Origin: Zygnema cylindricum
Lineage: Eukaryota > Streptophyta > Zygnematophyceae > Zygnematales > Zygnemataceae
Direction of reading: 5' to 3'
Length of the DNA stretch: 64,000 nt
NCBI GenBank assembly: GCA_037447655.1
Contig: JBBHKE010000271.1
Location: forward strand, 62,001 to 126,000
The position numbers and the translations under genes are program-made. The notes under the pieces are model-generated. The model worked only from the letters and a program-made list of their open reading frames with translations. It was not told where the DNA came from and ran no database searches. The first letter of the stretch is position 1; the number at the start of each line of letters is the position of its first letter. Below, piece by piece: positions 42,921 to 53,837 of the stretch.

Positions 42921-43622
42921 GTTTATGAAGTCGTAAGCACCAGGTTTGTGGCGCTGTTCCGTACAACGAATTTCGCATGCGCCAATTTTTTTTTTCCTTC
43001 AAAAACAAATCTTTCAGACACCGTCATATACACTTTTAGCACCTTTTAGGTAAGCTTGCCTTCTCGAATGTACAACTGTCAATTACAGATTGATGCTCTT
43101 TTGTCATGTCAGTTGCCATTTTTTTTCCCAATCGCACGATGTAGGAGCTTCGTTGTACAATTGTGGATTGCCCGGAGGTAATCAGAGAGTGATTGCTGGT
43201 TGCCAAAAGACAATCTACTTTTGAAGATGCATTATAATTCTAAACATTTCTTCATGCAAATCATCCTCCCCATGTGCCTCTGTTCACGCCCAGAATTTGC
43301 GACCCTATCATTGTCTCTCACATCCTTTGTCAACTTTGCCGTAGCACTCATTCACCTCAATTTCCACATCACCACCAACTGCAATCTTTTGTTCGTTTTT
43401 GTCTATCTTCCTCTCAACCAAATCCATCGAACATTGACCTATAAGGATATGAGAAAAAAATAGTCCGCATGAAATCATAGAATATCAATTGTATTAAAGA
43501 ACTTTAACAATGTTTTCTGATTAAAGTATTATTGTCGTTTTTGTGGCAATAAATAATGTCATTGATATTGAAAAATTTTCACACAATATTTTGTAGTGTT
43601 GCGAACCACCACCGCCTCCTCT
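42921..43622. other. Spacer before Copia element 1
   Basis: No gene recognised. The sequence ends in a CCACCACCGCCTCCTCT tract that continues, on the other side of the retrotransposon, as CCTCCACCATCC, consistent with one C-rich tract split by the insertion. Confidence 0.5.
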
Positions 43623-44261
43623 TGATAGGAATAAGAGTCAATTGGAATGCGCTCACAAATACTTAAATGTCTCAATGCGGAAGCGATATTAAAATGAAAT
43701 CAAACATTACAACACATCAAAAACGCATAATCCCAGATAGAGAGAAATTAAATACTCAATATCATAAACTCATATTAACTCAATCCTTAAACATTACACT
43801 TCTCTAAATTCATTCCTCCTTAATTGACTCTTGATTGATTCCTAATTGTTATACTATCTAACTTACACGATGGCTTTTTAACTTAGTCGAGAAAACAATC
43901 TAGAACATTAACTCTAAAAGTGTCTAAATGTACTTAGACGCAAATATGGTACAACGCAAAATGAAAACACTAGAAACGGAACTGACAAAGTCCTCTACGA
44001 CTAACTTAACTGACGCGAAATGAAACTTCTCGACGTAAGGTACTAGAACTTAAACAAAATTTAATCTAATCGTGTACGTGTAAAAATGCACGTACGAAAT
44101 ACTACATCAAACTATTCGAAATAAAACCGAATCTACGAACCGACGCACGGAGTTCTAAATGAAACCAAATTAAGTACGCGAAGTGACGCGAGACCAAAAC
44201 TAATCCACACTAAAAACGAACAAGCATCACGTAAACCTAGATTCAACAATTGTACTTAACA
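43623..44261 (-). repeat. 3' LTR of Copia element 1
   Basis: 639 bp, TG..CA ends on the minus strand, adjacent to the polypurine tract at 44262-44273. Same length as its partner at 49043-49681. Confidence 0.92.
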
Positions 44262-44304
44262 ATCCCCCTCTCAATGTTGAATCTATACAAAATCTTAACC
44301 AAAC

Positions 44305-45849
44305 TCAAAACAATCCTAACTTAGGCCTTCCTCTCACAAAGACATCATACATAGCAGCTTTAGTTAACATGTCCGATGCTTCTTCACCCGTTGGCACAAA
44401 AATGAACTCAATCTCTCCAGCATTTACTAAATCTCTCACAAAATGCCACTGAATCCTAATGTGCTTAGTCCTCTTATGAAACACTGGATTCTTAGCCAAT
44501 GCAATGCTAGACATACTATCTGAAAACAACTTCATACACTTAATAACAAATCCCAACTCACTTAACATCTCTCTTAACCAAATTGAAGCTTTGGCAGCAT
44601 GGCAAGCCGCCATATATTCGGCCTCCGTCGAACTCAATGCTACCGTAGGTTGAAGTCTCGAACTCCACGAAATCGCACCTCCACATAAAACAAATGCGTA
44701 ACCGGATGTTGACTTTCCCGTGTCGAAGTCTCCACCCCAATCGGAATCGCAATATCCAAAACAATCTAACTCTGAATCCGCCTTATAAACTAAACCATAA
44801 CTTAACGTTCCAACCAAATATCTAAAAATCCTTTTAACACTCTCCCAATGACACTTCTTAGGTGCTTGACAATACTTACTCACAATGCTAACAGCAGCTG
44901 AAATATCTGGTCTAGTTCCAACACTAAGATACATCAAACATCCAACTGTTTTTCTATAAGGTACATCAATTGTTGGCTCACTTTCTCCTTTACTCAACTG
45001 AACTGTAGGATCCAAATGTGTACTTAAAGGCTTAGCATTCAACATAGAGAATCTAGCTATGACTTCCTTACAATATTGTTCCTGACTAAGTTTTAAGGAA
45101 CCAAACTCATCTCGTATCACCTCAATATCAAGAATGTACCTAGCTTCTCCTAAGTTAGTAACTTTGAAGAATTTACTAAAAAAACATTTCAACTCGTGAA
45201 TCCTTTCAAGACTTTTTGAAATCATAATAAAATCATCAACATAGACACTGAAAATAATTTGATCAACTCCTCCTTTCACATAAACACCTAAATCTGAAAA
45301 TGTACGAACAAAACCAAAATCCAAAAGTACCTTATGAAGACGATTATACCAAGTCCTTGGTACTTGCTTAAGTCCATAGAGGGACTTCTTCAACTTCCAC
45401 ACATGTCCACGTTTGCCCGAAACTTCTCCTGGAATCTTTATACAAACTTCTTTTTCCAATTCTCCATTTAGAAAAGCGGTTTCAACATCCATTTGGTGAA
45501 TATGCTTCCTTTTAGCAGCAGCAATCGCAATAATCATCCTGAAACTATCAAATTTAACCACAGGTGCATATGTTTTTGTATTATCTATACCTTTTTTCTG
45601 CTGAAAACCTTTACCAACTAATATTGCCTTATATTTGATAATTTCACCTGATGCACCCGTCTTAGTCTTAAATACCCATTTACAATGAATAGCTTTCTTT
45701 CCCTTTGGTAAAACTACTTTTTCAAATGTTCCATTATCAATAATAGACTTAAGCTCTTTCTCAAAAGCTGGTTTCCACTTTTCATTCCAATCACTTGATG
45801 CAACAGCTTTTGAATAGGACTTAGGATCCCTATTCAGAGGCTCACTCAT
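44305..45849 (-). CDS. pol: Copia 1 reverse transcriptase and RNase H (open frame)
   Basis: A 514-codon open frame. The N-terminal 30-130 residues contain KWVFKTKTGASGEIIKYKA, APVVKFDSFRMIIAIAA and MDVETAFLNGEL, the standard Copia RT start. LYGLKQVPRTWY follows, then the active-site box FSVYVDDFIMIS (DD intact). The RNase H part has GYCDSDWGGDFDTGKSTSGY, ALSSTEAEYMAACHAAKAS, LFSDSMSSIALAKNP and a KHIRIQWHFVRD tail. It reverse-transcribes the element RNA within the particle and removes RNA from hybrids. The frame is intact at this end although the upstream parts of the polyprotein are broken. Confidence 0.9.
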   Translation of the reverse strand: MSEPLNRDPKSYSKAVASSDWNEKWKPAFEKELKSIIDNGTFEKVVLPKGKKAIHCKWVFKTKTGASGEIIKYKAILVGKGFQQKKGIDNTKTYAPVVKFDSFRMIIAIAAAKRKHIHQMDVETAFLNGELEKEVCIKIPGEVSGKRGHVWKLKKSLYGLKQVPRTWYNRLHKVLLDFGFVRTFSDLGVYVKGGVDQIIFSVYVDDFIMISKSLERIHELKCFFSKFFKVTNLGEARYILDIEVIRDEFGSLKLSQEQYCKEVIARFSMLNAKPLSTHLDPTVQLSKGESEPTIDVPYRKTVGCLMYLSVGTRPDISAAVSIVSKYCQAPKKCHWESVKRIFRYLVGTLSYGLVYKADSELDCFGYCDSDWGGDFDTGKSTSGYAFVLCGGAISWSSRLQPTVALSSTEAEYMAACHAAKASIWLREMLSELGFVIKCMKLFSDSMSSIALAKNPVFHKRTKHIRIQWHFVRDLVNAGEIEFIFVPTGEEASDMLTKAAMYDVFVRGRPKLGLF

Positions 45850-46051
45850 TAATTCCTATAAAAGGAACTCATTTAACTTAACATCTGAAATAAAATTAAC
45901 CGACTTATCCATAACATTCATATGAAGGGTTAATTTCTCAGGAGCTTTTCCTTTGTTCGCTCGATTACTTCTCCTAAGAACAACTTCTTCTTCAACAACA
46001 TCATCATCTTTCACCCTTCTCACTTAGCGATGGCAAACTACATTCACTTCT

Positions 46052-46290
46052 TTATCTGCTAAGGGATCTTCCACTAGACTTAGAACTTTGACTTCCATTT
46101 TCACTTTTAAGACTTTCAGAATCAGATTGGGAAGATTCAGATTTTTTACCAACTTTAATAGATTTCTTCTTTTTCAATGGAATTTCTTCATCCTCCTCTT
46201 CGTCACTTTCATCATCAATTTTGAACTCCTCCAAATTGCTCTCTTCCTCAAAATCCAAACTTTCTTCTTTATTCTTTGTAAACTCCATTG
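46052..46290 (-). pseudogene. Copia 1 integrase-RT linker, acidic
   Basis: Encodes a Glu/Asp/Ser/Lys-rich stretch (EEESNLEEFKIDDESDEEED, then KSESSQSDSESLK), typical of the non-conserved region between integrase and reverse transcriptase. It is in a different frame from the integrase and the RT, so small indels separate the parts. Confidence 0.7.
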
Positions 46291-47195
46291 CTTTCGCCTA
46301 ATCTTCGTGAAACTCCACATTCCTCGATTCGAAAACCGTTCGAGTAGCGGGATTAAAAATCCTGTATTGACTTGAATTTTGACTATACCCAACAAAGATA
46401 CTTGTCCATGATCTAAGATTGAATTTTCCGCTCGATATTTTTTCTCGATGTAGACAGTGGCTCGGCATCCCCAAATCCTCAAATGTTGAACAGATGGAAT
46501 CCTGCCACTCCACAATTCTTCAGGCATCTTATCTCCAAAAACCGAAGTTAGTCTTCTGTTACAAATGTAATTAGCTGTAAGAACAGCTTCTCCCCAAAAC
46601 TTCACACTTTGTTTAGTGCTATGTAACATAGCTCTAACCATCTCTTGAAGAGTCATATTTTTTCTCTCAGCAACTCCATTAGACTCAGGTGAGTATGCAG
46701 CCGTAAATTGCTGCTTAATCCCTCTTTTATGACAAAAGCTTTTAAAAGCAACAAATTCTCCTCCATTATCTGATCTAACTGCTTTTAATTTTCTATCTGT
46801 TTCTCTCTCAACCATTACAACAAATTGTCGAAACTTATATAACGCTTCTGACTTATGTTTCAACAAATATACCCAACTCTTTCGACTATAATCATCCACT
46901 ATTACAAAGATATACTTATGTCCTCCTAGACCTAATGGTTTGACGTCACCACATAAGTCTACATGAACAAGCTTAAGGGGAGCACTAGCTTTATGCTTCA
47001 CATCTTTGACAGGATGAGATTTTCTAATTTGTTTTCCTTTGCTACAACCATTACAACCTTGAACTTTCTCTCCGGAAACACATTCTAATCCTCTTACTGC
47101 TCCACTTTTCATCATATTCTTTATATTAGACTCAGAAGTATGACAAAGTCTACGATGCCATAAACTTAGATCTCCTCTTTCAAAACTTACAACAT
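46290..47195 (-). pseudogene. pol: Copia 1 integrase with GAG-pre-integrase segment
   Basis: Begins with DLSLWHRRLCHTS (pre-integrase H2C2), CNGCSKGKQIRKSHP, then VHVDLCGDV, YIFVIVDDYSRKSWVYLLKH, AVRSDNGGEF and ESNGVAERKN. The three acids (HVDL, SDNGG, VAERKN) are present. The frame shifts near 46513, after which LRIWGC-type sequence continues as FNLRSWTSIFVGYSQNSSQY. The core inserts element cDNA into the genome. Stops lie upstream, near 47200-47360. Confidence 0.85.
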
Positions 47196-47358
47196 TGACT
47201 TAAATTAATGAACTCTGATTTTTCTGTGGTCTATTCCATTTTAACTTACTTTGCATACAAGCAGTTACATAACCTTCTCCAAATTGATTTCCTTCTCTAT
47301 CTTGGAAAACTATTCTTCCATTTTTAAAAGAGGTTACTCTACCACCATTCCTTTGTAT

Positions 47359-47685
47359 CTAAGGAACCCTGGCAAGGTTTACAACTCCATCAGGAAAATA
47401 CAAAGTAGTGTTTAGATTCACTTTCTTTACAACAACTTTACCATTCATATTCTTCACAGGTAAATCTAATCTGACAGTTCCTACTGTATCTATTGGAACA
47501 ACATATCCACTAGCAACGGTAATAGTCTTAGGAACTGTAAGCTTTATCAAATATGTAAACAAACTTAAATCACTACAAACATGATGAGTTGTTTCAAAAT
47601 CAACTTTCCAATCTTTATAACTTTGACTCTCACATGCGGAATTTGCAGAATTGACAGCAACATTTCCATCTTCTTTCATTATCAT
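47359..47685 (-). pseudogene. pol: Copia 1 aspartic protease region, altered active site
   Basis: WKVDFETTHHVCSDLSLFTYL is at the position where Copia proteases have W(I/L)(I/L)D(S/T)GA(S/T)HH. Here Asp is kept but the following Ser/Thr-Gly-Ala is replaced by Phe-Glu-Thr. ITVASGYVVPIDTVGTVRLD and TTLYFPDGVVNLARVP match the rest of the domain. The protease is probably inactive. Confidence 0.75.
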
Positions 47686-47805
47686 AGAAAAGTTTAGAGA
47701 CTTATCGCCTTGATCGTCATTAAAATTTGAGTAGTGGGTTTGATGTCCTCCTCCACGTGATTGTCCAAATCTTCCACGATCTCGTCCTCGATGTCCACCT
47801 CGATT

Positions 47806-48351
47806 TCATTCCGAGTAGTAAGATGATCCTCCTCCATTTCGTTGAAAACACTGAGCACTAACATGTCCCCATTTCCGACAAATATTGCATTGATTTTCCC
47901 TATCTGGACAGTTAGTAGCCATGTGTCCTTCTTTATTACACTTATAACAAATAACAAGACTTACATCACCTTGATCACTATAACGTCTTCCAAATCTTGA
48001 ATACTGAAAATTGTTTCTACCCCCTTTTGATCTAAATCTTCCTCTACCTCCACAACTACGTAGAGTATAAACCTCAGACGTGTCAGTGAGGTTTACATTA
48101 CAATTTCCAAATCCTTTACTATCTTTCTCTTTACTCTTCTCTGCACCTTTTAGAAGGTTAATAGCAAAATCAAAAGTGGGTTTTTTTGTAGACCTTATAA
48201 CTTCTTTTGTAACATCAAACTTAGATGGTAATCCATTTAGAAAAACGAATACTTTTTCATCTTCAGGAGGAAACTTTCCTGCGCTATTCAACTGCTCTAT
48301 CAAAACATTAAATCTTTTTAGAGCATCATCAATCGACTCATTACTCTTCAT
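47806..48351 (-). pseudogene. gag: Copia 1 Gag, C-terminal part with two zinc knuckles
   Basis: SNESIDDALKRFNVLIEQL and FVFLNGLPSKFDV are capsid-like UBN2/retrotran_gag features. Two CCHC knuckles follow: CYKCNKEGHMATNC and CNICRKWGHVSAQC, with C-x2-C-x4-H-x4-C spacing, for RNA packaging. Separated from the N-terminal Gag ORF (48528-48983) by a region with stops and a frame change. Confidence 0.85.
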
Positions 48352-48527
48352 CCTAAACTGAATAAAGTCTGAAATACATAATTAGACTTAGTTGCAAATC
48401 CTTTCTCATACAAATTTTGAAGATGAGTCCAACAAGCATGAGCGGTATCATGAGTTAACATATGCTCATGAACCGAACTACTACTACTCTGAAGTAATGC
48501 AGTCATAGCTGCCATATTTTTAGTATC

Positions 48528-48983
48528 TCACTTTTTCCTTCCTTTTTCATCTAATGGTCTTTTCTCTTCTCCTGTAAGTATTTTCCACAATTTTTTTGGA
48601 GTAAAGGTTCTTTGAATATATCTTTTCCATACAGGATAATTATTTCCATTAAACATAATAGTCTTAGAAGACACTTTATAATCTGACTCTTCTTCTGAAC
48701 TTGACTCATCATCATCATCATCATCATAAAAAGGTACTTTCAATTTGCCCTTTTTTACTTTCTTCTTAGAAATCTCATCATCGGAATTGCCACCAAAGGT
48801 TGGAGTTTTACCAAAAGATTGTCCTTCTATTTTTGCCTTTATAAATTCGTAAAGTTCCTCCATAGTCGTTGGATCAAAATGAATTGTGAGACTCTCTTTC
48901 GCCATTGATAGCCTCTCCGATTCTCCAACTCCAAAAGTGACTTCAGTGTCTTCTCTCTTTGCGGAGTATTCCTCCACCAACAC
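48528..48983 (-). pseudogene. gag: Copia 1 Gag, N-terminal part
   Basis: 151 codons ending at a premature stop. It has an Asp/Glu-rich stretch (about residues 85-100) and FNGNNYPVWKRYIQRTF, the 'L.G.NY..W' start of Copia Gag, followed by KKLWKILTGEEKRP. The capsid continues in broken frames to 48352. Confidence 0.75.
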
Positions 48984-49019
48984 CTATACACTCTTAATCA
49001 ATTCTTAACTCCAATCTAA

Positions 49020-49042
49020 ATAAACCTTGCTCTGATACCAAT
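49020..49042 (-). other. Primer-binding site of Copia 1
   Basis: On the minus strand, just after the LTR end CCTATCA, comes ATTGGTATCAGAGCAAGG. TGGTATCAGAGC is complementary to the 3' end of initiator methionine tRNA, the usual primer of Copia elements. Confidence 0.9.
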
Positions 49043-49681
49043 TGATAGGAATAAGAGTCAATCGGAATGCGCTCACAAATACTTAAATGTCTCAATGCGG
49101 AAGCGATATTAAAATGAAATCAAACATTACAACACATCAAAAACGCATAATCCAAGATAGAGAGAAATTAAATACTCAATAACATAAACTCATATTAACT
49201 TAATCCTTAAACATTACACTTCTCTTAATTTATTCCTCCTTTATTGACTCTTGATTGATTCCTAATTGTTATACTATATAACTTACACGATGGCTTTTTA
49301 ACTTAGTCGCGAAAACAATGTAGAACATTAACTCTAGAAGTGTCTAAATGTATTTAGACGCAAATATGGTACAACGCAAAATGAAAATACTAGAAACGAA
49401 ACTGACAAAGTCCTGTACGACTAACTTAACTGACGCGAAACGAAACTTCTCGACGTAAGGTACTAGAACTTAAACACAATTAAATCTAATTGTGTACGTG
49501 TAAAAATACACGCACGAAATACTACATCAAACTATTCGAAACAAAACCGAATATGCAAACCGACGCACGAAGTTCTAAATGAAACCAAATTAAGTACGCG
49601 AAGTGACGCGAGACCAAAACTAATCCACACTAAAAACGAACAAGCATCACGTAAACCTAGATTGAACAATTGTACTTAACA
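49043..49681 (-). repeat. 5' LTR of Copia element 1
   Basis: 639 bp; pairs with 43623-44261. It should hold the promoter for the minus-strand transcript, but no TATA position can be defined confidently. Confidence 0.92.
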
Positions 49682-51406
49682 CCTCCACCATCCCCACCTT
49701 CTCCCCCCATCCCCACCTCTTCCCCCATCCCCACCTCCTCCACCATCCCCATCTCCGCGCCCCCCCCCCCTCCTTCCCTTCGCTCATCTCCTTCTCCACC
49801 ATCATCACCTCCTCCCTCGTGTCGTCCGTTTTTTCCCCTTCCTCGTCTACCATCTCCACCTTTTCGCCCCCTATTTCCTCCATCTCTTTTATCACCACCT
49901 TCACGACGGCCTCCCTCCCCTCTTTCCCCTCCACCAACCCCTCGTCCTTCAACTCTTTCTCCACCGCCTCTCTGCCTCTTTTCTCATCCATCTTCCCGTT
50001 AGTCACCTTTTCTAACACCTCCCCTCCTTCTGTAACCCTCCGTACGCACCCCACCAAAGTCTAAACCCCCGTCACCTCCAAAGTCAGAACCTTCTCCATG
50101 ACGCTTCTCCCTCTAAGTTCATTACCACTATCGGAAGGTGAGGTTTTATTCAAATTGTTTTTTTAGTTTGCCATACAATATTCGTGACCTTGCTATTTGA
50201 ATTTTTGTATGTAGTTAACACATTTCATTTGCTGATTGGATAAATTTCCTTGATTTGGTTCGAATACCGTTTTAACTACTACATTAGTAGCAAAGTGCTC
50301 CAAAAAATTATCTAGCAATTCGAGTCTTTTCAATTCGGTTATTTTTTAACGTTTAATCATACGAAACGACTACAATCTTGGACTTTAACAATTATAATTT
50401 TACTTTTTGTTGTGTTGTATTTTCATTAGAAAATGTCTTGTTACATTTATATTTGTGAGGATATTATACCCATATGATATCATAGCCTTATGTTTGTGGT
50501 ATCCCCCCAAAATATTGTATCAAAGGGTTCGTCTTGTACTTAGGCTTCTGGAAAGTTAGACTATATCTTCTTTAAACAATGGTGTGGAATGCACATAAAT
50601 TTGGGTATTGTAGTGGACACATATATCTTCAATAGGTTTACGAGTATATTACCCTACTACCCTTGCGAAAACGAGACTGTAAATTGTTTTTTTGTCGTTT
50701 TCTTGTAAATTGTTTTTTTGTCGTTTTCTTCTGTCTGCCCCTGTCAAATTTTAAATGTGCCCTGACCAATTGAACTATGTGAATATTTGAAAGGTACGGC
50801 TTCGGGTGCTATGTACTGCTTGTACGGATGTACGGTTCATCATGTCACGGGACAACGCATCACGGGGAAAGCAAATTTCACGGAGAAGTTTCTATCAGGT
50901 TGAAGGAGGACCAGTCACGTCACGCAATGTCATCTGCTACATGTTTAGTCATTAGTCTAGATACCATTACGGGTGCCAGAACCTCCTTTTGCTAATTCCT
51001 TGGCTAAGATCACTGTGCAAGTTTTGCTTCACTATAAGGAGACATATTAAGAAGGGAAGGGAAGGGAGCTGGTTTTGTTTGTTCTTGTAAGATTATCACT
51101 ATAGAATTCTAGCTGAGTTGTCATCAAGTGAAGAAAAACCATTTTGAGTCAGAAGTATAACTTTCTCACTGTAGATTTGTTAAAGCATTTCCCGAGGCTG
51201 ACAACGCTTCCTGTGTGACCACTGGACTACATCTTGACTACATCTTGACTATTAAGTCAACTTATACACTCTTTTTTATCTACAATATTAAGATTGCTGG
51301 TTTGCTTGCTTTCTCACTTGACGCTCTGTATGACATATACTCCCAAGTGATTATATTATTGTTTAGATATTCCTCTGTTTTGTATGTTTTTATGGTCATT
51401 GGTTTT
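49682..51406. other. C-rich tract and non-coding spacer
   Basis: 49682-50060 is C/T-rich (CCACCATCCCCACCTCC units) and gives low-complexity ORFs on both strands. 50678-50728 holds two copies of a 25-bp unit with TGTAAATTGTTTTTTTGTCG. 51285-51406 resembles 57735-57860 on the other side of Copia element 2. No gene is recognised. Confidence 0.5.
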
Positions 51407-52055
51407 TGTTTGGATATACCCGTTTTGCGGTATTTCCGCGAAGCGTCATACCAACATTTATAAGCTTGACGCAAAGTGTCGCGTCATCATACAAAAAGTA
51501 ATACGTCGTTTCGCGACGGTACTTTTGATATCCGCGAACGAAATGTTCTATTTTGTTTCGCGTCACTTTGTGTTTTCGTGCGTAGGTGTTTCAATTTGCG
51601 TGCAGGTGTGTTCGTGGAGCGACACGTGTTTAAGTCAACGTTTTGAGTTAGTCGTTCGAAGGAAGAAAGCGCGTGCTACTTTCTTCGTAGAACTTTCACT
51701 TGCAGTGTGCACAGTTAGCTAGGGACAGACATTGTCGCTACGCTCTCTTGCTTGTCTTACCTTGTTGTCTCTTAGTGCACAATAGCGAGTATATAGGCAA
51801 CAGTGTACATGTGCAGAGTATTGAATGAAATAATCAATCTATCTTAGATGATTAATCTTGGAGTAAGAGATTATTTAAAGAGGAGAGAGAAGAGAGAAAA
51901 GAGAGAAGAGAGATGATGTAAAAAGGCTTCGGTCAAGAACACTTATAAATCTTTTTGGCTTAATATTCCTCTTGTCTTTTATGAGCTTCCGCTATATAAA
52001 TGATTTATGTTTTGTGAATTATTTCGAGTGAATATCTTTTGCTCAAGTTCCTACA
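51407..52055 (+). repeat. 5' LTR of Copia element 2
   Basis: 649 bp, starting TGTTTGGATATACCCG (3' partner: TGTTGGGATATTGTTG) and ending GTTCCTACA. Includes GCGGTATTTCCGCGAAGC, which has a small CGCGGAAATACCGC-type palindrome. Purine-rich GAGAGAAGAGAG text lies at about 51880-51915. Confidence 0.9.
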
Positions 52056-52075
52056 ATTGGTATCGGAGCAAGTGC
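52056..52075 (+). other. Primer-binding site of Copia 2
   Basis: ATTGGTATCGGAGCAAGTG immediately follows the LTR. It differs by one base (G for A) from the initiator-Met tRNA complement TGGTATCAGAGC seen in element 1. Confidence 0.85.
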
Positions 52076-52097
52076 TTCCGAGATAGAGAGAGAGCGC

Positions 52098-53160
52098 ATG
52101 GGGAGGAAGAAGAATAGAAATACTCCTTCCCCCATGTGGACTTCGGAGAGAGCAAGAGAGTTTAGTTTTTCGGGTTCTCAATTTGAGGAGACTCGGAATA
52201 CGGAGAGAAAATTTGAGGAGATGTTTGATACACTTATGAGATATGTCGATTCCCGTTTTCAAACTCAACCGAGTGAGAGCAAAGAAAACACTTCCTTTCC
52301 GGCTACCGATCCATTCTCTGGAGGAGCTACTGAGAGTGAGAGAAAAGAGAGGATTGGGAAGGGAAAGTCGAAGATAGAAGAAGAAGAGTCTGAGTTTGAC
52401 GAACGATTCAAAAACGAAGAAATTTATAATATGTCGGGGTAATCCGTGGCCTTCAATGGCACCAATTATGCCGTTTGGAAGAAGTTTATTTCAAGCCAAC
52501 TTTTTCTCAAGAAACTTTGGAGGATTGTCAATGGAGAAGAGAAAATGCCACTCGAGAGTAAAGCACGTGCTCAATGGAGGTTGAAGGATATTGCGGCAAC
52601 GACTGGTTTGACGAAGAATTGCACTTCTTCCGTGCTTGATCATTTCCTTGCTCACGGCACGGCCCATGAGTGTTGGCAAGCACTTAAGGAGCAATATGAG
52701 AAAGGCGTTGAGAACAAGGGTCAATATGTTTATACGGACTTTATGAATTTTAAAATAAAGTCAAATGAATTGATGGATGATGCCGTGAAGGGCTTCAATA
52801 TTGTACTCGAGCAATTAATCAACAATGGCTGAGTTATCTTGGATGCGGATAAGTAAAGCGTTTTTCTTAATGCTTTACCGAAGAGGCTTTCGCATCTTAA
52901 AGTTATTTTACGAGCGAAGGCGGATAACACCTTCGGATTCACCGTCAATTTTATCAAAATATCGTAGGGAACTCCATCGGCATCTTCAAGTGGAGGAGGA
53001 AGAGTTCTCAACTCTACTACTCCCGAAACCCCGGATCTTAACTATGCCGGTGGTAGAGGAGGTGGTAGAGGAGGTGGCTCGAGAGGTGGTGGTGGCGGCC
53101 GAGGCAACAAGAGGGATCAAGGTCGTCCACCGAAGGTCCTTTCGCATCTTTCCAATGTGA
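52098..53160 (+). pseudogene. gag: Copia 2 Gag, interrupted
   Basis: 52098-52442 encodes a Ser/Glu/Arg-rich N-terminal stretch (GRKKNRNTP start) and stops at TAA 52440-52442. The same frame goes on with VAFNGTNYAVWKKFISSQLF, KKLWRIVNGEEKMPL and WQALKEQYEKGVENKGQYVY, the Copia Gag capsid. The frame breaks near 52830, then LNALPKRLSHLKV-like sequence and a Gly/Arg-rich linker (GGGRGGGSRGGGGGR in the right frame) follow up to the zinc knuckles. Confidence 0.8.
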
Positions 53161-53837
53161 CATGCTACCGGTGTAACCGGCTTGGACATTTGTCTTCATC
53201 TCGTCCGGATAAGGATAAACAATGTCATTTTTGCGGTAAGTGGGGGCATACAATACCTCAATGTTATGCAAAGAGTGGAGATTCTGGAAGTGGAAGAGGA
53301 GGAAGAGGAGGTGATAGAGGAGCCCGAGGTGGATGCTGCGGTGGTGGCCGTGGTTACGGTAATGCAAATTACTTTGACTATGGTAATGAAACCGGTGATG
53401 ATTTTCCGGTTCTTAACCTTACCCTTGATTCGGTAAGTAGTGAAGGATATTTGGAGAAAGAGTGGATCATTGATACGGGGGCATCTCATCATGTTTGCAC
53501 GGATGCCACCTTGTTTGATGACATGAGGGAATTTATGGTTCCAAAGTTTATTACGGTTGCAAGTGGCCATCTCATTTCGGTTGGTACGGCTGGCACGGTT
53601 CGGCTTGATCTTCTTTCATGGGATAATGATGGAAAAGAGAGATCGACGGAGTATCCTTTACAAAATACTCTTTATATTTTGGACGGTTTGGTTAATTTAT
53701 TAAGCGTTCCACAAATACAAAAGAGTGGTGGAAGCTTACTTGCGAGAGGTGATCAATCTATTGAGATTTGGAATGAGAAGGGGAATGTTATTGGAGAAGG
53801 AGTTGTAACGGATGCGAATCATAGTCGGCTCTTATAG
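53157..53837 (+). pseudogene. pol: Copia 2 zinc knuckles and aspartic protease
   Basis: Two knuckles: CYRCNRLGHLSSSR, whose last Cys is Arg, and CHFCGKWGHTIPQC, which is complete. A Gly-rich spacer follows, then the protease motif EWIIDTGASHHVC with intact D-T-G and ITVASGHLISVGTAGTVRLD, and NTLYILDGLVNLLSVPQI. It ends at TAG 53835-53837; the frame then continues directly into the integrase, so that stop is the only break here. Confidence 0.85.

Larger units (their letters stand above)
43623..49681 (-). mobile_element. Copia LTR retrotransposon 1, full length, decayed
   Basis: 6.06 kb between two 639-bp LTRs. Read on the minus strand it has 5' LTR (49043-49681), a primer-binding site TGGTATCAGAGC, gag, protease, integrase, RT/RNase H, a polypurine tract GAGAGGGGGAT and 3' LTR (43623-44261). 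Gene order with integrase before RT defines Ty1/copia. LTRs start TGTTAAG and end CCTATCA. The 5-bp flanks are CCTCT and CCTCC, a probable target duplication with one change. The two LTRs differ at roughly 27 positions by eye (about 96 percent identity), so the insertion is not recent. Gag is interrupted and the protease motif is altered, so it is not autonomous. Confidence 0.92.
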
